Source: Kryptolebias marmoratus | Lineage: Eukaryota > Chordata > Actinopteri > Cyprinodontiformes > Rivulidae | NCBI RefSeq assembly: GCF_001649575.2 | Contig: NC_051442.1 | Coordinates: 25,372,903 to 25,436,902, forward strand | Direction of reading: 5' to 3' | Length of the DNA stretch: 64,000 bases | Part shown: one piece after another, positions 33,460 to 45,649 of the stretch | Numbering within the stretch: the stretch's first letter is position 1 | Layout of the letters: each line of letters starts with the position of its first letter | Notes under the pieces: model-generated | The model's database searches: none | The model's input: the letters and a program-made list of their open reading frames with translations, nothing else | What the model was told of the DNA's origin: nothing | Program-made: the position numbers and the translations under genes

Positions 33460-34480
33460 GTAGTTGTGTTTTTTTACTTTGTTCAAGGCAATTTATTGTT
33501 CATCAAGCTTGTCTACAGGATACAAAGGTTCTGCTGTAGTTAAACAACTTGCACCTGAAACAAAACACAAGCATGTAATCTGTCATTATAAGAGTCACAG
33601 ACAACTTTGTTATCAAAAGGTTGCATTTAGGTTGGTCACATGAGAATGTAACATTGGCGTTTAAGGATTTTTTTTCCATACTCTGTGCTCTATGATTGAT
33701 GTCACTGTTGATAAAGTATTAATTATTGATAACTATTTGATGAAACATCACTTCAAAGTTGAATGGACTATCCCTTTTAAAGCCTGCAATCAATCAGTAG
33801 TTTGATTGAAAATTTAAAAGTTCTTTGTAGATGTCATAAGGAACTTTTGGAAAATAACGCAGTCGAGATAAAACCTGAGCTCTCCTTATGACAGAAAACA
33901 TCCGAAGCTCCAGCCCCAAATGTTTGGGTCTAAAATCCAAACTGAAGACATATAATTTTTGAAAAAATGGGACCAATGTTTTCTTTATTTATAAAATGTA
34001 CTCTAGCAGATTAAATCGTAAACATCGGGGCAGCTGCCAAGGTGGATACAAAGAGGGCTGAGGGTGCTCTAATGTGGTGTGATGTAGGTGGAGGTGGACA
34101 ATAAAAAAAAGAGCATGGCCTAAAATATATTTTACAATCCATGTACATTACTGGCGTGTAATGCTGGCCTATACAGCATTGCACGCTGTACAACAGGCTC
34201 ATACTTTTTACCTATAAGAGCAGACTGTACAGTTTTACGGAGGGAAGAGCAGTATGATGCACTTTCATGACAATTAAATGACTGATTTTTGTTTTCCATT
34301 GGTAATTAGTTGATCTTTATTTAAATTAATTAGGTCAATGTGTATTTTTTTTTTGTGAATTACATTTTTCTTGATTTTTGTTTATGTTCAGAAACAAAAT
34401 AAGACATTATTGGTGAACCCTGGCATAAACTGTATATTCTGTATTCATAAATAGTATATGACTAAAAGTAGAGAAAATGG
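33460..34480. other. No recognisable gene
   Basis: AT-rich DNA. GAATGGACTATCCCTTTTAAA near 33760 looks like one end of a TTAA-type MITE whose other end I did not find. Confidence 0.35.
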
Positions 34481-34481
34481 A

Positions 34482-34790
34482 ATGGTAAATGGACTACTTA
34501 TATAGCACCTTTCTAGCCAAGGTGCTTTACAACCCAATCTGTGCCCTCATTTACCCATCCTCACACACATGCAGCACTGAATCGCTACAGAGCTAATGTG
34601 AATAAATCATTCTATAGAGTCTAATCAGTGCTTTTAGATCATATTCATACACCGATGGGGCACACATTAGAGGCAATTAGGGACTCAGTGTCTTGCCAAG
34701 GGGCACTTCGACGTGGCATTTTGGTGAAACTGAACCTCCAACTAGCTCATTGGAAGTGAATTGTCTTGAATTGTGAACTCACCCTAAAAC
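34482..34790 (+). repeat. Dispersed fish repeat (GGTAAATGGACTxCTTATATAGCACC)
   Basis: GGAATGGTAAATGGACTACTTATATAGCACC, then GGTGCTTTACA, CATTCATACACCGATGGGGC and TGTCTTGCCAAGGGGCACTTCGAC are hallmark blocks of a very common fish repeat. A related terminus lies at 39695-39806. Confidence 0.7.
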
Positions 34791-34854
34791 AAGCTGAAAT
34801 AAAATCTTTAACATATTCTTCCTGTATAATAATAATTCAATATGGTATTTTTTA

Positions 34855-34911
34855 TTTTAATTTCCCTGAAGGAGTCTTTCCAAGGGATCAATAAAGTTCT
34901 ATCTATCTATC
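34855..34911 (+). mobile_element. Retroposon 3' end with CTAT tail
   Basis: AATTTCCCTGAAGG, GGATCAATAAAGTT and three CTAT units, the counterpart of 7142-7370. Confidence 0.65.
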
Positions 34912-34986
34912 CATAAACTTACCAACCTTTCAAAGTGCAAATGGGAAGAATTTCAGTTGTAATTCCTGTCAGATCCTGTTCACCTA

Positions 34987-35469
34987 CAGTGCCTTGCAAA
35001 AGTATTTACCAATGTTTTCATGGATGTTTTCTCTTAATGACAAAAGACATGCGCTTTTACACAATCACTCAGTTTGTGAGGACGGCCTGCTCTTGGTAGA
35101 TTTACACACATCCCAAATTCCTTCCATTTCTTAATGATGGATCTAACAGAACTCCGGGGAATGTTTAGGGCCTTGGAAATCCTTTTGTATCCATCCCCTG
35201 ACTTGTAATTTTCAATAATCTTTTCTCTGAGTTGAATTAGGACAGTGAATATTTAAAAGGGGTGAATATTTATGCAAATACTTATTTTACATAAAATATT
35301 GTTATGTACATGGTATTACTCTGTAGAAATTTATTTTTATTTTGACACTGACTGTATTTTTTTATTTTTATATATTATAAAGAAGGTCAACTTATAGTGA
35401 TCATGACTGATTGATGACAGCAATAAAAGCAGAAAACATCCAGGGGGTGAATACTTTTGCAAGGCACTG
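34987..35469. mobile_element. Tc1-type MITE, 483 bp
   Basis: Inverted termini CAGTGCCTTGCAAAAGTATT at the left and its reverse complement AATACTTTTGCAAGGCACTG at the right, perfect over 20 bases. A TA target is intact at the left (34985-34986). The right reads TG then TA, so it is mutated. The internal GATGGATCTAACAGAACTCC block resembles the antisense of the DNA-binding part of a Tc1 transposase. No intact ORF. Confidence 0.88.
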
Positions 35470-35479
35470 TGTATTCAAC

Positions 35480-37286
35480 ATGCAGACAGCACTGTAAGGA
35501 GCAGCAGAAAAACTGATTATTGTATGTGACACAAAGCCTCTATAATCTGCACTCTTCTCTCTGATTTTTTATCTCAGTATTCAGAAGCATGCATGACCAA
35601 TTGTACCAATACTGCCTGGTGTTATTACAGGTTTTCTTCCAAACTTAGATTCAGAAGATGTTTTGTGTCAGGCTTTGGATGTGAAATGAATTATGTGTGT
35701 GTGTTCAACTAGTGAACCTGTACACAAAGGAAGCTAAAATCAGCCCCTCCACACACACCCAACTTCATTCCACTGTTTGTTTGTTTTTAAACAATTTTAC
35801 ACTACATTTAGTGTCCACAGTCAAAAACTAATTTATGTGGAAGAGAAAACTGTTATGCATACCAAGTCTTTATTCTGAAGTGATGATGATGTAACACCTG
35901 ACTTTAGACGAGCAATATTTCAGATGTGATGAGGATCTCATTCTGTCTGCATCTTTATTTCAGGTATTACTAACGCCTGCTCATAACTTACCACACTAGT
36001 AGAAAGGAGAATGATTCATCCCCCTTTGTGTACAAAGGATGGTAGCTCAGTTGTTGTTGTGGAGGTTAAGGGTGTTTGTAGATGGGTTAAAGGTCACAGC
36101 TTCCCTGCTGACCCCTGAGTCGTCAACACACTTAACCCCTCATTGTGACTGACCTTTGCTTGTCCAGGAGCTCCCAGATGAGAGGTGCTGCCGGCACCGT
36201 TTACTCACCAAAGCTCAGGTTGTTTAGATAGAAGAGTACAGATGATTTATGGACTCCTCGACCTTTTCTGGTCTGTTTACATTGTAAATGTAAACGTGAC
36301 TATTTAGTTTATCTGTTTGATTGATTTAAACATTAAGAAAAAAACTCAGTATTTCAGGAGTTTGGGTAATAAAAAGAAGAAAATTATTTATCTATTTAAA
36401 AAATGTAAATTGAGTGAGTTAAAATTTACACACATATAGGATCATATTTGTCACCCACCACTGAAGACAAATGGGAAGGGTTTTGCCTGTGTTTATTAGA
36501 AAACTATCTCTTGAACCACTGCACAGATTTTATTTGTTCTAAATGTAGGTGTCACAATTTTTCTCCAATAACTGGATTTCATCCAGAAAAGACTGGAATC
36601 TTCTGGCTCTAACTTCATGCAAAACCAGATCAGTTTAGATAAATTTATATATTGTATTTCTGTCCAATTATTTTAAGGTTCATAGTTTAACGTTTTGAAA
36701 AAAAAAACTTAAAGCAAAAAGCTTTCTGTCAAACCTAAAGCTGTTTGTGTCACAATGTTGGAAGATCCATATGCAGAACAACTGGCTGACTTGAGCCAAA
36801 CCAAAGTCCTTCATTCCACTCACTGAGAACTGATGCATGATAAACAGGAGCTTGAATGGAAGAATCCAAATGATCGAGCAACGACAAGGACAAGGCAATG
36901 ACAACAAACTGGTGGAGGACAAAGGAATCCAGGAAGATAATATACAGGGAAACAAATCATGAATGAAGTGATATCTCACTGAGCTGCAAATGGCATTCAT
37001 GAGCGTCTCCAGAATGTTGTCTCATGTGTGAATGCTGATTCAGCATTGAACGTAGTGCTTTGTTTCTCAAAAATGTAATGTTTGTGTATTGTTTCACTTT
37101 TTTTTTAAATTTAAGTCAACATTCACTCCAGACAAGTTAGGAAATGTAAGGCAATAAAAGTTCCCTAATCATAGAAGAAGTCAAAGTTAAACTTTATTTA
37201 TAAAGGAGCATATTATGCATGAACCAACCCAGTGTCATTTCCAATAAAAACCTAATACTTAAAAGAACAATAGATTTACATACACA
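35480..37286. other. Long unique stretch, no gene recognised
   Basis: Mostly unique. 36480-36560 is a dispersed-repeat fragment (TCTTGAACCACTGCACAGATTT). 36000-36240 is compositionally complex and listed as a candidate regulatory block. Confidence 0.4.
36000..36240. promoter_or_regulatory. Candidate regulatory block with nuclear-receptor-like sites
   Basis: GGGTTAAAGGTCA (36084-36096) fits a direct repeat with one-base spacing, and TGACCTTTG (36151-36159) is a half-site in the other orientation. The block is non-repetitive. A GGTGAGTAAAC donor-like sequence on the minus strand (near 36215-36225) is not preceded by a plausible exon. Function is inferred. Confidence 0.2.
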
Positions 37287-37291
37287 TTCAT

Positions 37292-37745
37292 TGTGGGGAT
37301 TTAGGTTTTTTTTCCTGTGTTTTGGTTTTGTTTTATTCTTATTTAGTTTGCTGGTTTGTGTTTGGTTTCTGTCTCGTTTCGTGTTTTCACTTTCTCCTCC
37401 CTCCTCAGTCTATCTCTCTCTGTCTCCCTGCCACGCCCACCTACACCTGTTCAAGTTTTGTAATCATGTCACCTGTTCCCACTTACCTGATTATCCTCAG
37501 TGCTTTAAAACCCGGTCACTTCTGTCAATACTCCGCTGATCCATTGTTGTTTGTTTGTTGTTTAGTGTTCCTGTCCTGCTCCTGGTTGTATTTGTTTCCA
37601 TCTCAGTTTTTGATTTAGTTTGTCTTCTGTTTTTGATGCCATGTCAGCTTTTGTTTTGTTGTTCTGTTTATTTTTACTTTATTAAATTAGTTATTTAAAA
37701 TGAGTCTGCACTCTGGGATTGCCTTCATCTCCACAGATCGTGACA
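37292..37745 (+). mobile_element. Solo LTR, 454 bp
   Basis: TG...CA ends (TGTGGGGATTTAGG ... CGTGACA) with a perfect 5-bp duplication TTCAT (37287-37291 and 37746-37750). A promoter-like CTTTAAAACCCGG lies near 37502 and a TTTATTAAATTAG stretch, as a poly(A) region, near 37678. No internal region. Same subfamily as 61338-61766. Confidence 0.92.
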
Positions 37746-37759
37746 TTCATGCAGACATA

Positions 37760-38635
37760 TAGACATGCAAAATGGAATATTTTGTAAACAGCAAAGTTAA
37801 TTCGCCATAAAGATGAAGAAATTTCTGCAGGAAGTGACCTTGAATGATTAGAACGTGTTACAGATGCTTTTGGTGTTATTCATGCTTGTATAAAAACACA
37901 GAATTCTAAAATAACCTTGTAATTCAAAACTGAATGTGGTTTAAAGGGTATAGAATAGCGTTCACATGAGCTGCTTTAAGACAACAGTGATCCACTTTGA
38001 TCTTAGCTGTGTTTTGACAAACCGTTAGCTCAGCCTTGTCAGAATTAAACTATTTCTCTAAGATGAAATCATTTCAAGAGCTATCAACAACAGGTAAAAT
38101 ATTTAGAATAAGTTTTTTGAAAAAACCCACTTGGAAATGAACAAATTGTTTCTTATAGGTCTGTGTTTTGAAAAGCGAGGTTCAAAGTTTTTATGCTTTT
38201 CTCCTTCCTTGTGTTCACAAACCACATTTAGTTTCCTTGCAGACTGACAAAAACACATTTATAGAAGAAAGTGTGCAACTTGAAGAAGAAACTGACCCCG
38301 CAGATATGTAGACAATGAAACAAAGCAGAAAAGAAAACAGGAAGTAAATCAGATGCAGTCAGCTCCAATCTGAAACTGAGTGTTACCATCATTGAAGTGA
38401 AGAGGACATGATTTTTATTGAGTCCAATAACTCAGCCCACTGCACGAAACCAAGCTGCAGCTTAACGCAGCCCATCCTCCAAAAGCACTTCACACTCTAA
38501 TCATCTCCCCTCATTTCTGTTGTTTTTTGATTCAACACAAAGGCCAGCAGCTCATATTGACTGCATCTAACCACTGACTCCATCACTGAACCAACTGGTG
38601 ACTAAGCTGATCCTGTCAGAATCTGCAGAACTCTC
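37760..38635. other. No recognisable gene
   Basis: AT-rich unique DNA separating two solo LTRs. Confidence 0.4.
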
Positions 38636-38641
38636 TCCTGG

Positions 38642-39094
38642 TGTCAGGTGTAAATCAAAAGGAAAGCCAAAAACAAAAGCTGACGTGGCAGCAAAAATGA
38701 GACTAAACACAAAACCATAGCAAAACCCAAGCAGCAAGACATGAGGGGAACCAGACAGCGCATGGAACGACAACTGACCAGGGAGTAAGTGGAGGACATG
38801 ACCGGGTTTTAAAGACAGGAGGTGACGAGGAGAAGTGGGCACAGGTGAGTGATTACAAATTTGGGGCAGGTGAAGATGGGTGTGGCAAGCAAACAGGGGA
38901 TAAGCTGAGGACAAGTGAGTAATGGCAAGAATACAAAAGACACAAGGAGCAAAAACTGGACTAAGACAAGACTAAACATGAAGACAATCAAATAACAAAA
39001 TAAAACAAACAATGAACCCAAACTGAATACAGGATAACCAAAAACATGAAAAACAATAACCCCAAATACAAAAAGAAAAACCCAAATCCTGACA
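38642..39094 (-). mobile_element. Solo LTR, 453 bp
   Basis: Plus-strand ends are TGTCAGGTG and CCTGACA. Perfect 5-bp duplication CCTGG (38637-38641 and 39095-39099). On the minus strand it begins TGTCAGGATTTGGG, as does 26305-26775, and has CTTTAAAACCCGGTCATG. The two copies share an unusual extended match around CACCTGTGCCCACTTCTCC. Confidence 0.92.
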
Positions 39095-39109
39095 CCTGGT
39101 TGCAAAATG

Positions 39110-40300
39110 CTCTCCTTTTTATCTTTCCACCTCAATTCAGCCCTATTTGTTTCCTCATTTCTGGTTTTGTTCAGTTGTGTATATATTTCTGCATGTTATC
39201 TCAAACATAACAGACTATGGAGGAAAGCCCAGCAAAATTCTCTAGTCGAGTTTAAATACTTTGGATAATTACGTGATAAACCCCATAAATCTAAATGTGA
39301 TGAATGAAAAAGAATCTCAGTTGAAAATAGTTTTGCTAAAATGAATCCACTGGTTCATGACATACATTGCTAACAGACAGACAAGGTTTACTTAATGCGG
39401 ATGTTTTAAGCAGAATGAGTAGTGCTAAGATTATGTGTTGGGGATTGGTCTCAGCTACTACCTTATTTAATTTTAGCTCAATATGTGTAAAACTGATTGA
39501 GTTCACTGGTTCATGAAATATTTTGGAAACAGACAGACATGGGCAAAAGCATTTCTGCTTACTTTCTGCATTTCTGCAGTGAGGAAAAAACAAACACACA
39601 GACACACAACCTGTACTGAGTTGATAAAATAAGGTTCAAGGTGGGTTCCAGACATTCTGTGATCATTTTGAAAAACAGACTGCCCCAGTCTGCCCCAGGG
39701 CAGCTGTAGTTTACCACCATCAGTGTGTGAAGGACTGATTGTTGTGTAAAGAGCTTTGGGGTCCTTGGACTAGATAAAGTGCTATACAAGTGCAAGCCAT
39801 TTACCATGACAACTTTTTTTGACATGTTCAGAATTACAGCAACATGAGAGTGAGACTGCAACTCACATAATGAAAATAAGGAACCCCCATAAATATTTTG
39901 AGATATTTTGGAAATTCCCTGTGAATGCTGTTTGCAATTTATCTCCAACAGCTGCTGCCCAGTGAGACACTGGCCTTATATAAATCAATAAACACCCCCA
40001 CAGCATAGTATTTTGTTATCTTCAGCCACTGGAATATTTTTTTATAAATGCCATCAGATGTTGATTGATTGCTGGCAATCCTGAAATCACTTCACTGAGA
40101 TAAGGAACAAAGTTTGGATCATGAAAGTCTCTTAGCTTTTAGTGGCAGCAGACATTAAATATCATCATGTTTTGTAGCATTCCCTGACTGACATGCCCAT
40201 CATAAATAACTAGAAAAATTGCATTGTCTGTGAAAGTACAGTGTGAGCGCTGAATGTGGAATGACTTTGTCCAAATTTACAGAAGAAGCTAAAACTAAGT
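39110..40300. other. Old dispersed-repeat fragments, no gene
   Basis: 39330-39560 holds two partial copies of the CCACTGGTTCATGA repeat. 39695-39806 is a retroposon-like terminus ending AAAGTGCTATACAAGTGCAAGCCATTTACCAT. The rest is not recognised. Confidence 0.45.
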
Positions 40301-41935
40301 TGTAAAAGCTCAAATAACAGACACTGGCTAAAGGTTTAAAGCAACAAAAGTTTGCCAAAAGCTAAAATAGCAAAAAGCTAGCTAAAATCTTCAAAAGAGA
40401 AAAATGCTATTTAAAAGTAATAAGACTAAGTAAAAGCTTAAAGATGACCTGTTTTGCTTCCTTGAACAGGTCAGGATAGGTCTGTGGGCTGTACAGAACA
40501 AGTTCATTACATTTAATACACAAAATCATTCTCAGATATTCAGATTTCTCCTAATCAGTTCTGCCTGTTTTAGCTCATTTCAGAATGAGCGGTTTTAGGG
40601 TGACGTCACTATTATGCAAATTAGCTGCTGTTGGCCACGCCCCCCAACTCAGTGTCTCGCCTCAGAATATAAAAACTCTCTGAAGGATTAAACTCTGCAG
40701 ATCTGACACACATTTATATTGTTATAAATTCAAACTTTGAGGATTCTGACTTTAGGACACCGGCAATCAGCGGTCCGAACCCTGACTGATAGCGGGTTGG
40801 GACAATTAGCAGGTCCAAACACAAAAAGTGTCTGGATGGCCACCTGGTAAAGATCAGTTTTATTTTTTTTCCAACTTTTCTTCTCTTTTATTAACATAGT
40901 TCTAATGTTAGGTTTAGACAAACCTGCTGTGACTTTAACAGAGACGTGTTTCTGGGACAGCTGAGCTGTTCAAACTACAACTTTCTTTGGCAACATGGCG
41001 GGGACATTGTCATCCAAACTAACATGAAGCCCCTCAGCTCTGTTCTCTGTGACTGGGAGAACATGCACATGTTTTACATCACAGCCGACAACAAAACATT
41101 TTCCTTTTCCAGCAGTAAAACCAGCAGAACAAACGTGATGGTCTTCTTGTAATGAAGTGGGCGGAGCTGCACTTGGGTTGCTAGGTGAGGGGCTGGGCTC
41201 AGCTTGGGGTTGCTAGGTAACGGGGATTGTGACGCAACAATCCTGAGGTTTTTGAAACAGGTCGCTTTGCAGACACCAGAAAACATTGACTTATTGTCAA
41301 AAAATGGCTGGGTGGATTTTTTTGCACTTGAACATTTTCTAGAAGCAGAAGACACTCAAATGGAAGTACAAAAACATGCAAAAAGTGAATTTTGCATAAT
41401 AGGTCCTCTTTAAGTTACAAAAATCTAGCTACAAGCTAAAAGTAGCAAGAGTGTACGTAAAAGGAGTAAAACATTAGATAAAAGCTAAAAGGAGCAGAAC
41501 AGTAGCTAAATGCTAAAACTAGTAAAATACTATCTAAATGTAGCAATCACTAGCTAAATGCTGAAAGTCACCAAAGGGTGGCTGAAAACTAAAAGCAGCA
41601 AAATGGTACCTAGAAGCTGAAAGTAGCAAAATGCTAGCTAAAAGTACTAACGGCTAGATAAAAGTAACAGAACAGTACCTAAAAGCTAATAGTAGCATAA
41701 GTAGACCAAAACAGAGGCAGTATGTTGAAGCAAATTATAAAGAAAACAATGTTTTGAAGGCACTGAAAATATGTCAATGTCTTTCTGTTAGGAAAAAATT
41801 TATAAAGTTAAAATGTTTTTTTAAATTATAAATAAAAAGTCAAAATACCCATATTCTGAATGAGCTGAATGTTTTGATATATGAAAGGCTAAAATCGCAC
41901 AAAGTATGCAAAAGTAGTTGGATTGAGGAAAAATA
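40230..41935 (-). repeat. GCTAAAAGTAGCAAAA array and associated dispersed repeat, split by a TTAA element
   Basis: 40230-40437 and 41414-41720 consist of diverged units built on GCTAAAAGTAGCAAAATGCTA. 41720-41935 carries the GAATGAGCTGAATGTTTTGATATATG block seen at 12570 and 9840. The TTAA transposon at 40442-41409 interrupts the array, so the array is older. Confidence 0.7.
40442..41409 (-). mobile_element. TTAA-type nonautonomous DNA transposon, 968 bp (copy B)
   Basis: Flanked by perfect TTAA on both sides (40438-40441 and 41410-41413). Ends are AGATGACCTGTTTTGC and, read from the right, AGAGGACCTATTATGC. Inverted relative to copy A (27003-28049) and lacking its small nested insertion. 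The open frame at 40946-41152 recurs in copy A as an antisense frame, but I see no known domain in it. Confidence 0.88.
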
Positions 41936-41939
41936 TCTG

Positions 41940-42900
41940 GAATAATAAAAAACACGAAAACAAAAGTTTCAGCATTTACATTATAAAAGAGTTGCAACAA
42001 TAATTTAGTCCTGTGAGCTCACTTTGAGCACGTGCTGCCTGTTTAGGAAAAGTGTGAGCACACTCAGGGATGACGGATTTGATTTGGGCTAGTTCCATTC
42101 TGAGGTGGGGTCCAAACCCTCTGCCTCCTGTTTTCACCACACAGTTAGCTTGGTGAGGAGCCACTGAGCTCTCCATGGTCATCAGTCATTCTCTTTCTAT
42201 CCTGCTGCAAAGTCCTGCCACAGCCTCCCCTCCAACATCAGCACCAGCTCAGCAAGAGAAAGGTCACATTTAATGATCCTGGCGTTGTGCTGCTGTTGGA
42301 ACCCACTTCCATAGTGAGCACAGGGTCTAAAGGGGCAATGGTGTCTGTGTCTGCACTCCTGTAGACTTAACATTCATCTCTGTGCTTTTTGTGCATCTCT
42401 GTTTGAGAATTGTGTGATATAAATTATTATAAAAGGCAAAGCAACAGTCCCAAATACCCCCAAGGAAATCTGGTATGTTTTACTCAGCCTTTCCCATTTA
42501 TCACAAGAAAAACAACAGCAGAGGGAAGGAATGCAAGCCTTTTTGTATTTTGTGTTTGTACTTTAGTTTCAGAGGCTTCTATTGGTTCACAGCAAACAGC
42601 TCTGACTCAAACTCCCACCACAGGGTTTCCTACTAATGGGAGTTAAACGGTCCTCTCACAACCTCTGCTGGGTGCCACGCTGGCTTTCTTTCTTCTGTGT
42701 TTAAATTTAATGCATCTCTCTGTGAGCAAACTGAACAGACTTGATTATGTGAAATGCTGATTTAAATTAATGAATAGTCTACAGACAGTTCAACTTATGC
42801 ACAAATAAAAGCAGCTGTTGAGTATCTTTATAGGATTTGCATATTTATCGCATGGCACTAAAAGGGGAAGGCGGACTATGTTTTAGCCTGTGTGTGTGCT
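41940..42900. other. No recognisable gene
   Basis: Unique DNA. A perfect octamer ATTTGCAT lies near 42835. No exon signature. Confidence 0.4.
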
Positions 42901-42904
42901 GTGT

Positions 42905-43460
42905 GTCTGCCTTTTACCAAAATATCTCATGAACCACTGGATGGATTAGCTGAGAGTCATTTACAACACATACTCTGTGTGATTTCTCAGAATATTGCAC
43001 AAGACTGTGAATAACTTATTTGTAATTTCTTTGACTGAAACAGCAACAGCTAATTTCTCATCATAAGATGATTTTAGTCTGAAACTGGCAGAAAGGTGGT
43101 AGGAGGTATGCATTCCTTAAAGGAATGCTAGGCCTTTAATTAGATGAAAGAGACTAAACACACACACCAAAAAGACTCACAGAGTTACATAAGAAATGTG
43201 AATTTACTTCATCACCACGAGGAGATAAAGGACACATTAGTGCCCATAAATGGATGCAGATCTACACTGATTCACTCTTGGTGTCAATCCAGTTAAAGCT
43301 GGCTTCCACACCTACACAACTCCAGCCACCTCAAAAATGGCTATAACTCAGTCAATATTACAGATATTATGAAACGGTTTGCTGTGGTAATGACTGAAAG
43401 CCATTTACAACACAAACTCTAACAGATCACACAAGTTCTTACAAAATCGCTTGAGATTGT
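42905..43460 (+). repeat. Two tandemly placed copies of the ATTTACAACACATACTCT repeat
   Basis: 42905-43141 (ATCTCATGAACCACTGGATGG, GAGTCATTTACAACACATACTCT, GGAATGCTAGGCCTTTAAT) and 43335-43460 (AAAGCCATTTACAACACAAACTCT) are related. Class unknown. Confidence 0.5.
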
Positions 43461-43464
43461 ACGT

Positions 43465-44920
43465 AACATCATTCACAAAGTTTGACCAAAATTGCTGTGA
43501 TGCCTCTTCTTAAATATTTAAATTTTTTCTCAGATGGAGCAGTTTTTCTAAGGACTTCTTCATTAATTAATTCCTCAAATCCTCCACCACCAAATTCAAG
43601 GCCAGCTGGTGACTGTCAGATGTAATCAGGAAGGTTCCTGTGGAGCATTTATGGCAGTTAAAAGAAATTGTCAGCATAGAAAACAGAAAAACTCAGATAA
43701 AGAAAGAGAGCAAATAAGAGAACTGATAGAGAAATTTGCAATACTCCACAGAACACTGTAGTGCTGTGTTTGAGTGAATTGTCCATTATTTCTCAAATTG
43801 GTTGTCAGGCCTCATTGATTTTCCTATTGAGCCTCCCTCTGAGCTTCGGGTCAACTGACTCCAAGTGTCCACAACTGCCTTGCTATTGAGCTTCTTGCTT
43901 GGGTACCCACGGTTCAACCAGGAGCCCCCCCCCCCCGACTGATGAATCAGCACATGGTAAACACATCTCTATTATGGTTTTAAAATTGCATGCATGGAGT
44001 ATAGACAACAATGAGTTGGGCAGTTAATTCCATGTTTTCCTCAATAAAAAATAATCACTTATTTTACAGGCAGAAAATCAGATATTAGTACTTCTTCATG
44101 TCAATCTATACAACCTTTACTCTTGTTTCCAATAGAAAATGCTTTTAAACTTTATCTCACAAACTAATAATTACAGTTACTTTCTCCCAGTCTTCATTCA
44201 GGCTGCCTAAATCTGCAGTCATCCTTCAAAGGTTTTCTAAACTCTGAAGGAAGGATCCTGAAGATGATGAGGCCAGATTCACACAACGCATGCCTGCCTA
44301 TCAGCCCGGCTCTGTTTGAGTCAGTATGGCTTTGCCTCAGATGGATTTTCTTTCATAGGGTTATTGTTCCTCCTCACCTCTCACTGCTTACTCTCTGAGC
44401 TCAATCTGCACTCCATTACAGCTCTTAGATGAGACAGAAAGGTTGTAAGAGTAGCTATAAAACTCAGCAGTGTTTACACTTAAACAGTGTGGTTACTGGG
44501 CTCTGTGTGTTTGTGTGTGGAGGGATGGAATAAGATGAGGGGGGGCTCTCATCAGCTGATTGGACACAAGCTGGGAGGCAGCTGGATGTTTCATAAACCA
44601 GCTTACCAGGTAATGAGAAAGAACAACAGAGCAAAATTGTTACTTCTATACCAAATACACTGAATATATTACATTTCCGTGACCACATATTCCATATACC
44701 TGTGTGTGAGTGTGTATGTTTTCATTGGTATGGAAAGGGTGCTCGTTACAGTAGACATCAAGGTGATCTATTGACTAAATTCTGCCCTTTACACATGCAG
44801 ACACACATGTTCCTATATGCACATTTATAATGTATATATTACACATACTGCACAAGTGGGCAGACCATCAGAGTAACATCTCATCAGATAGTAAGCCCAT
44901 CCAGAATTCAATCCATTTAT
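43465..44920. other. Unique DNA, no gene recognised
   Basis: Includes a 12-base run of C (43925-43936) and TG-rich stretches near 44505 and 44705. No exon or known repeat. Confidence 0.4.
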
Positions 44921-44929
44921 TCTTTAATG

Positions 44930-45640
44930 AAATCAAACTTTATTATAAAGCACCTTTTGAACAGTGATTTGGAACAAAGTGCTTTATACCAGATGGAAAA
45001 TAAAAACGTAAAAGAAAAGCAAAAACAAGCAGACAAGAACTACATAAAATACTTAACCAATTCTGACTATAAGATGAAGGGACTGAAAGAACCGACGAAT
45101 CCCCGCAGGTAATAAAAGTTTAAAAATAATATAAACATGGATTCTAAAATCTAAAGATTAGTAAAATCAGGACTCTAATAAAGGTACGAGATAGTAATAA
45201 ATAGATGGCGGTTAAAGAAAAGTTACTATTGTTTTCCCAAAATAATATAAATGTAATTAGGATTGAGTAAAATTAATAATTAAAAAAAATTACATTCAAT
45301 TATTTAATTAAAAGTTTAGTTAAAAGTACAATAAAAAACAACAAATAAAATTAACATAAGACGTGTTAAAACTTGTCAATCAATAAATTCAGTAAAAGCC
45401 AAACTGAAGAGATAAGTTTTGAGTTTGGTTTTAAAAACAACAACACACTCAGTTAATCTGTTCCACTTTCAAGGACCTTCATAAGAAAATGACGCCTCAC
45501 TGTGGGATTATTTCTAACTTTAGGTGCAATCAGAAGACCTCTTTTAGAAGACCTGAAGGAAACTGGAGGGATCATAATTTTAAAGCAAGCCTTTAGAATA
45601 TAAATTACCTTTAAAACCAATAAAAGCATCCCAAATTCTA
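44930..45640 (-). pseudogene. LINE reverse-transcriptase C-terminal tail and 3' UTR
   Basis: On the minus strand, RSSKRGLLIAPKVRNNPTVR and later FKTKLKTYLFSLAFTEF are the LRSSxxxLLxVPR and FKxxLKTxLF blocks of L2/Rex1-like LINE C-termini. The following AT-rich 3' UTR ends near CTTTATTATAAAGCACC-type sequence at about 44935. Dead copy. Confidence 0.65.
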
Positions 45641-45649
45641 AACCACACA

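Noticed and set aside
36205..36235. Minus-strand splice donor (GGTGAGTAAAC) suggesting another robo3 exon
   Set aside because: The upstream sequence on that strand gives no Robo-like peptide and no matching acceptor.
40946..41152. 68-residue ORF conserved between two loci (also antisense at 27331-27522)
   Set aside because: Shared only because both lie in copies of the same TTAA transposon. No domain recognised and no evidence of selection on the frame.
43925..43936. Run of 12 C as a possible G-quadruplex
   Set aside because: A single homopolymer without further G-tracts nearby, and an error-prone site for sequencing.
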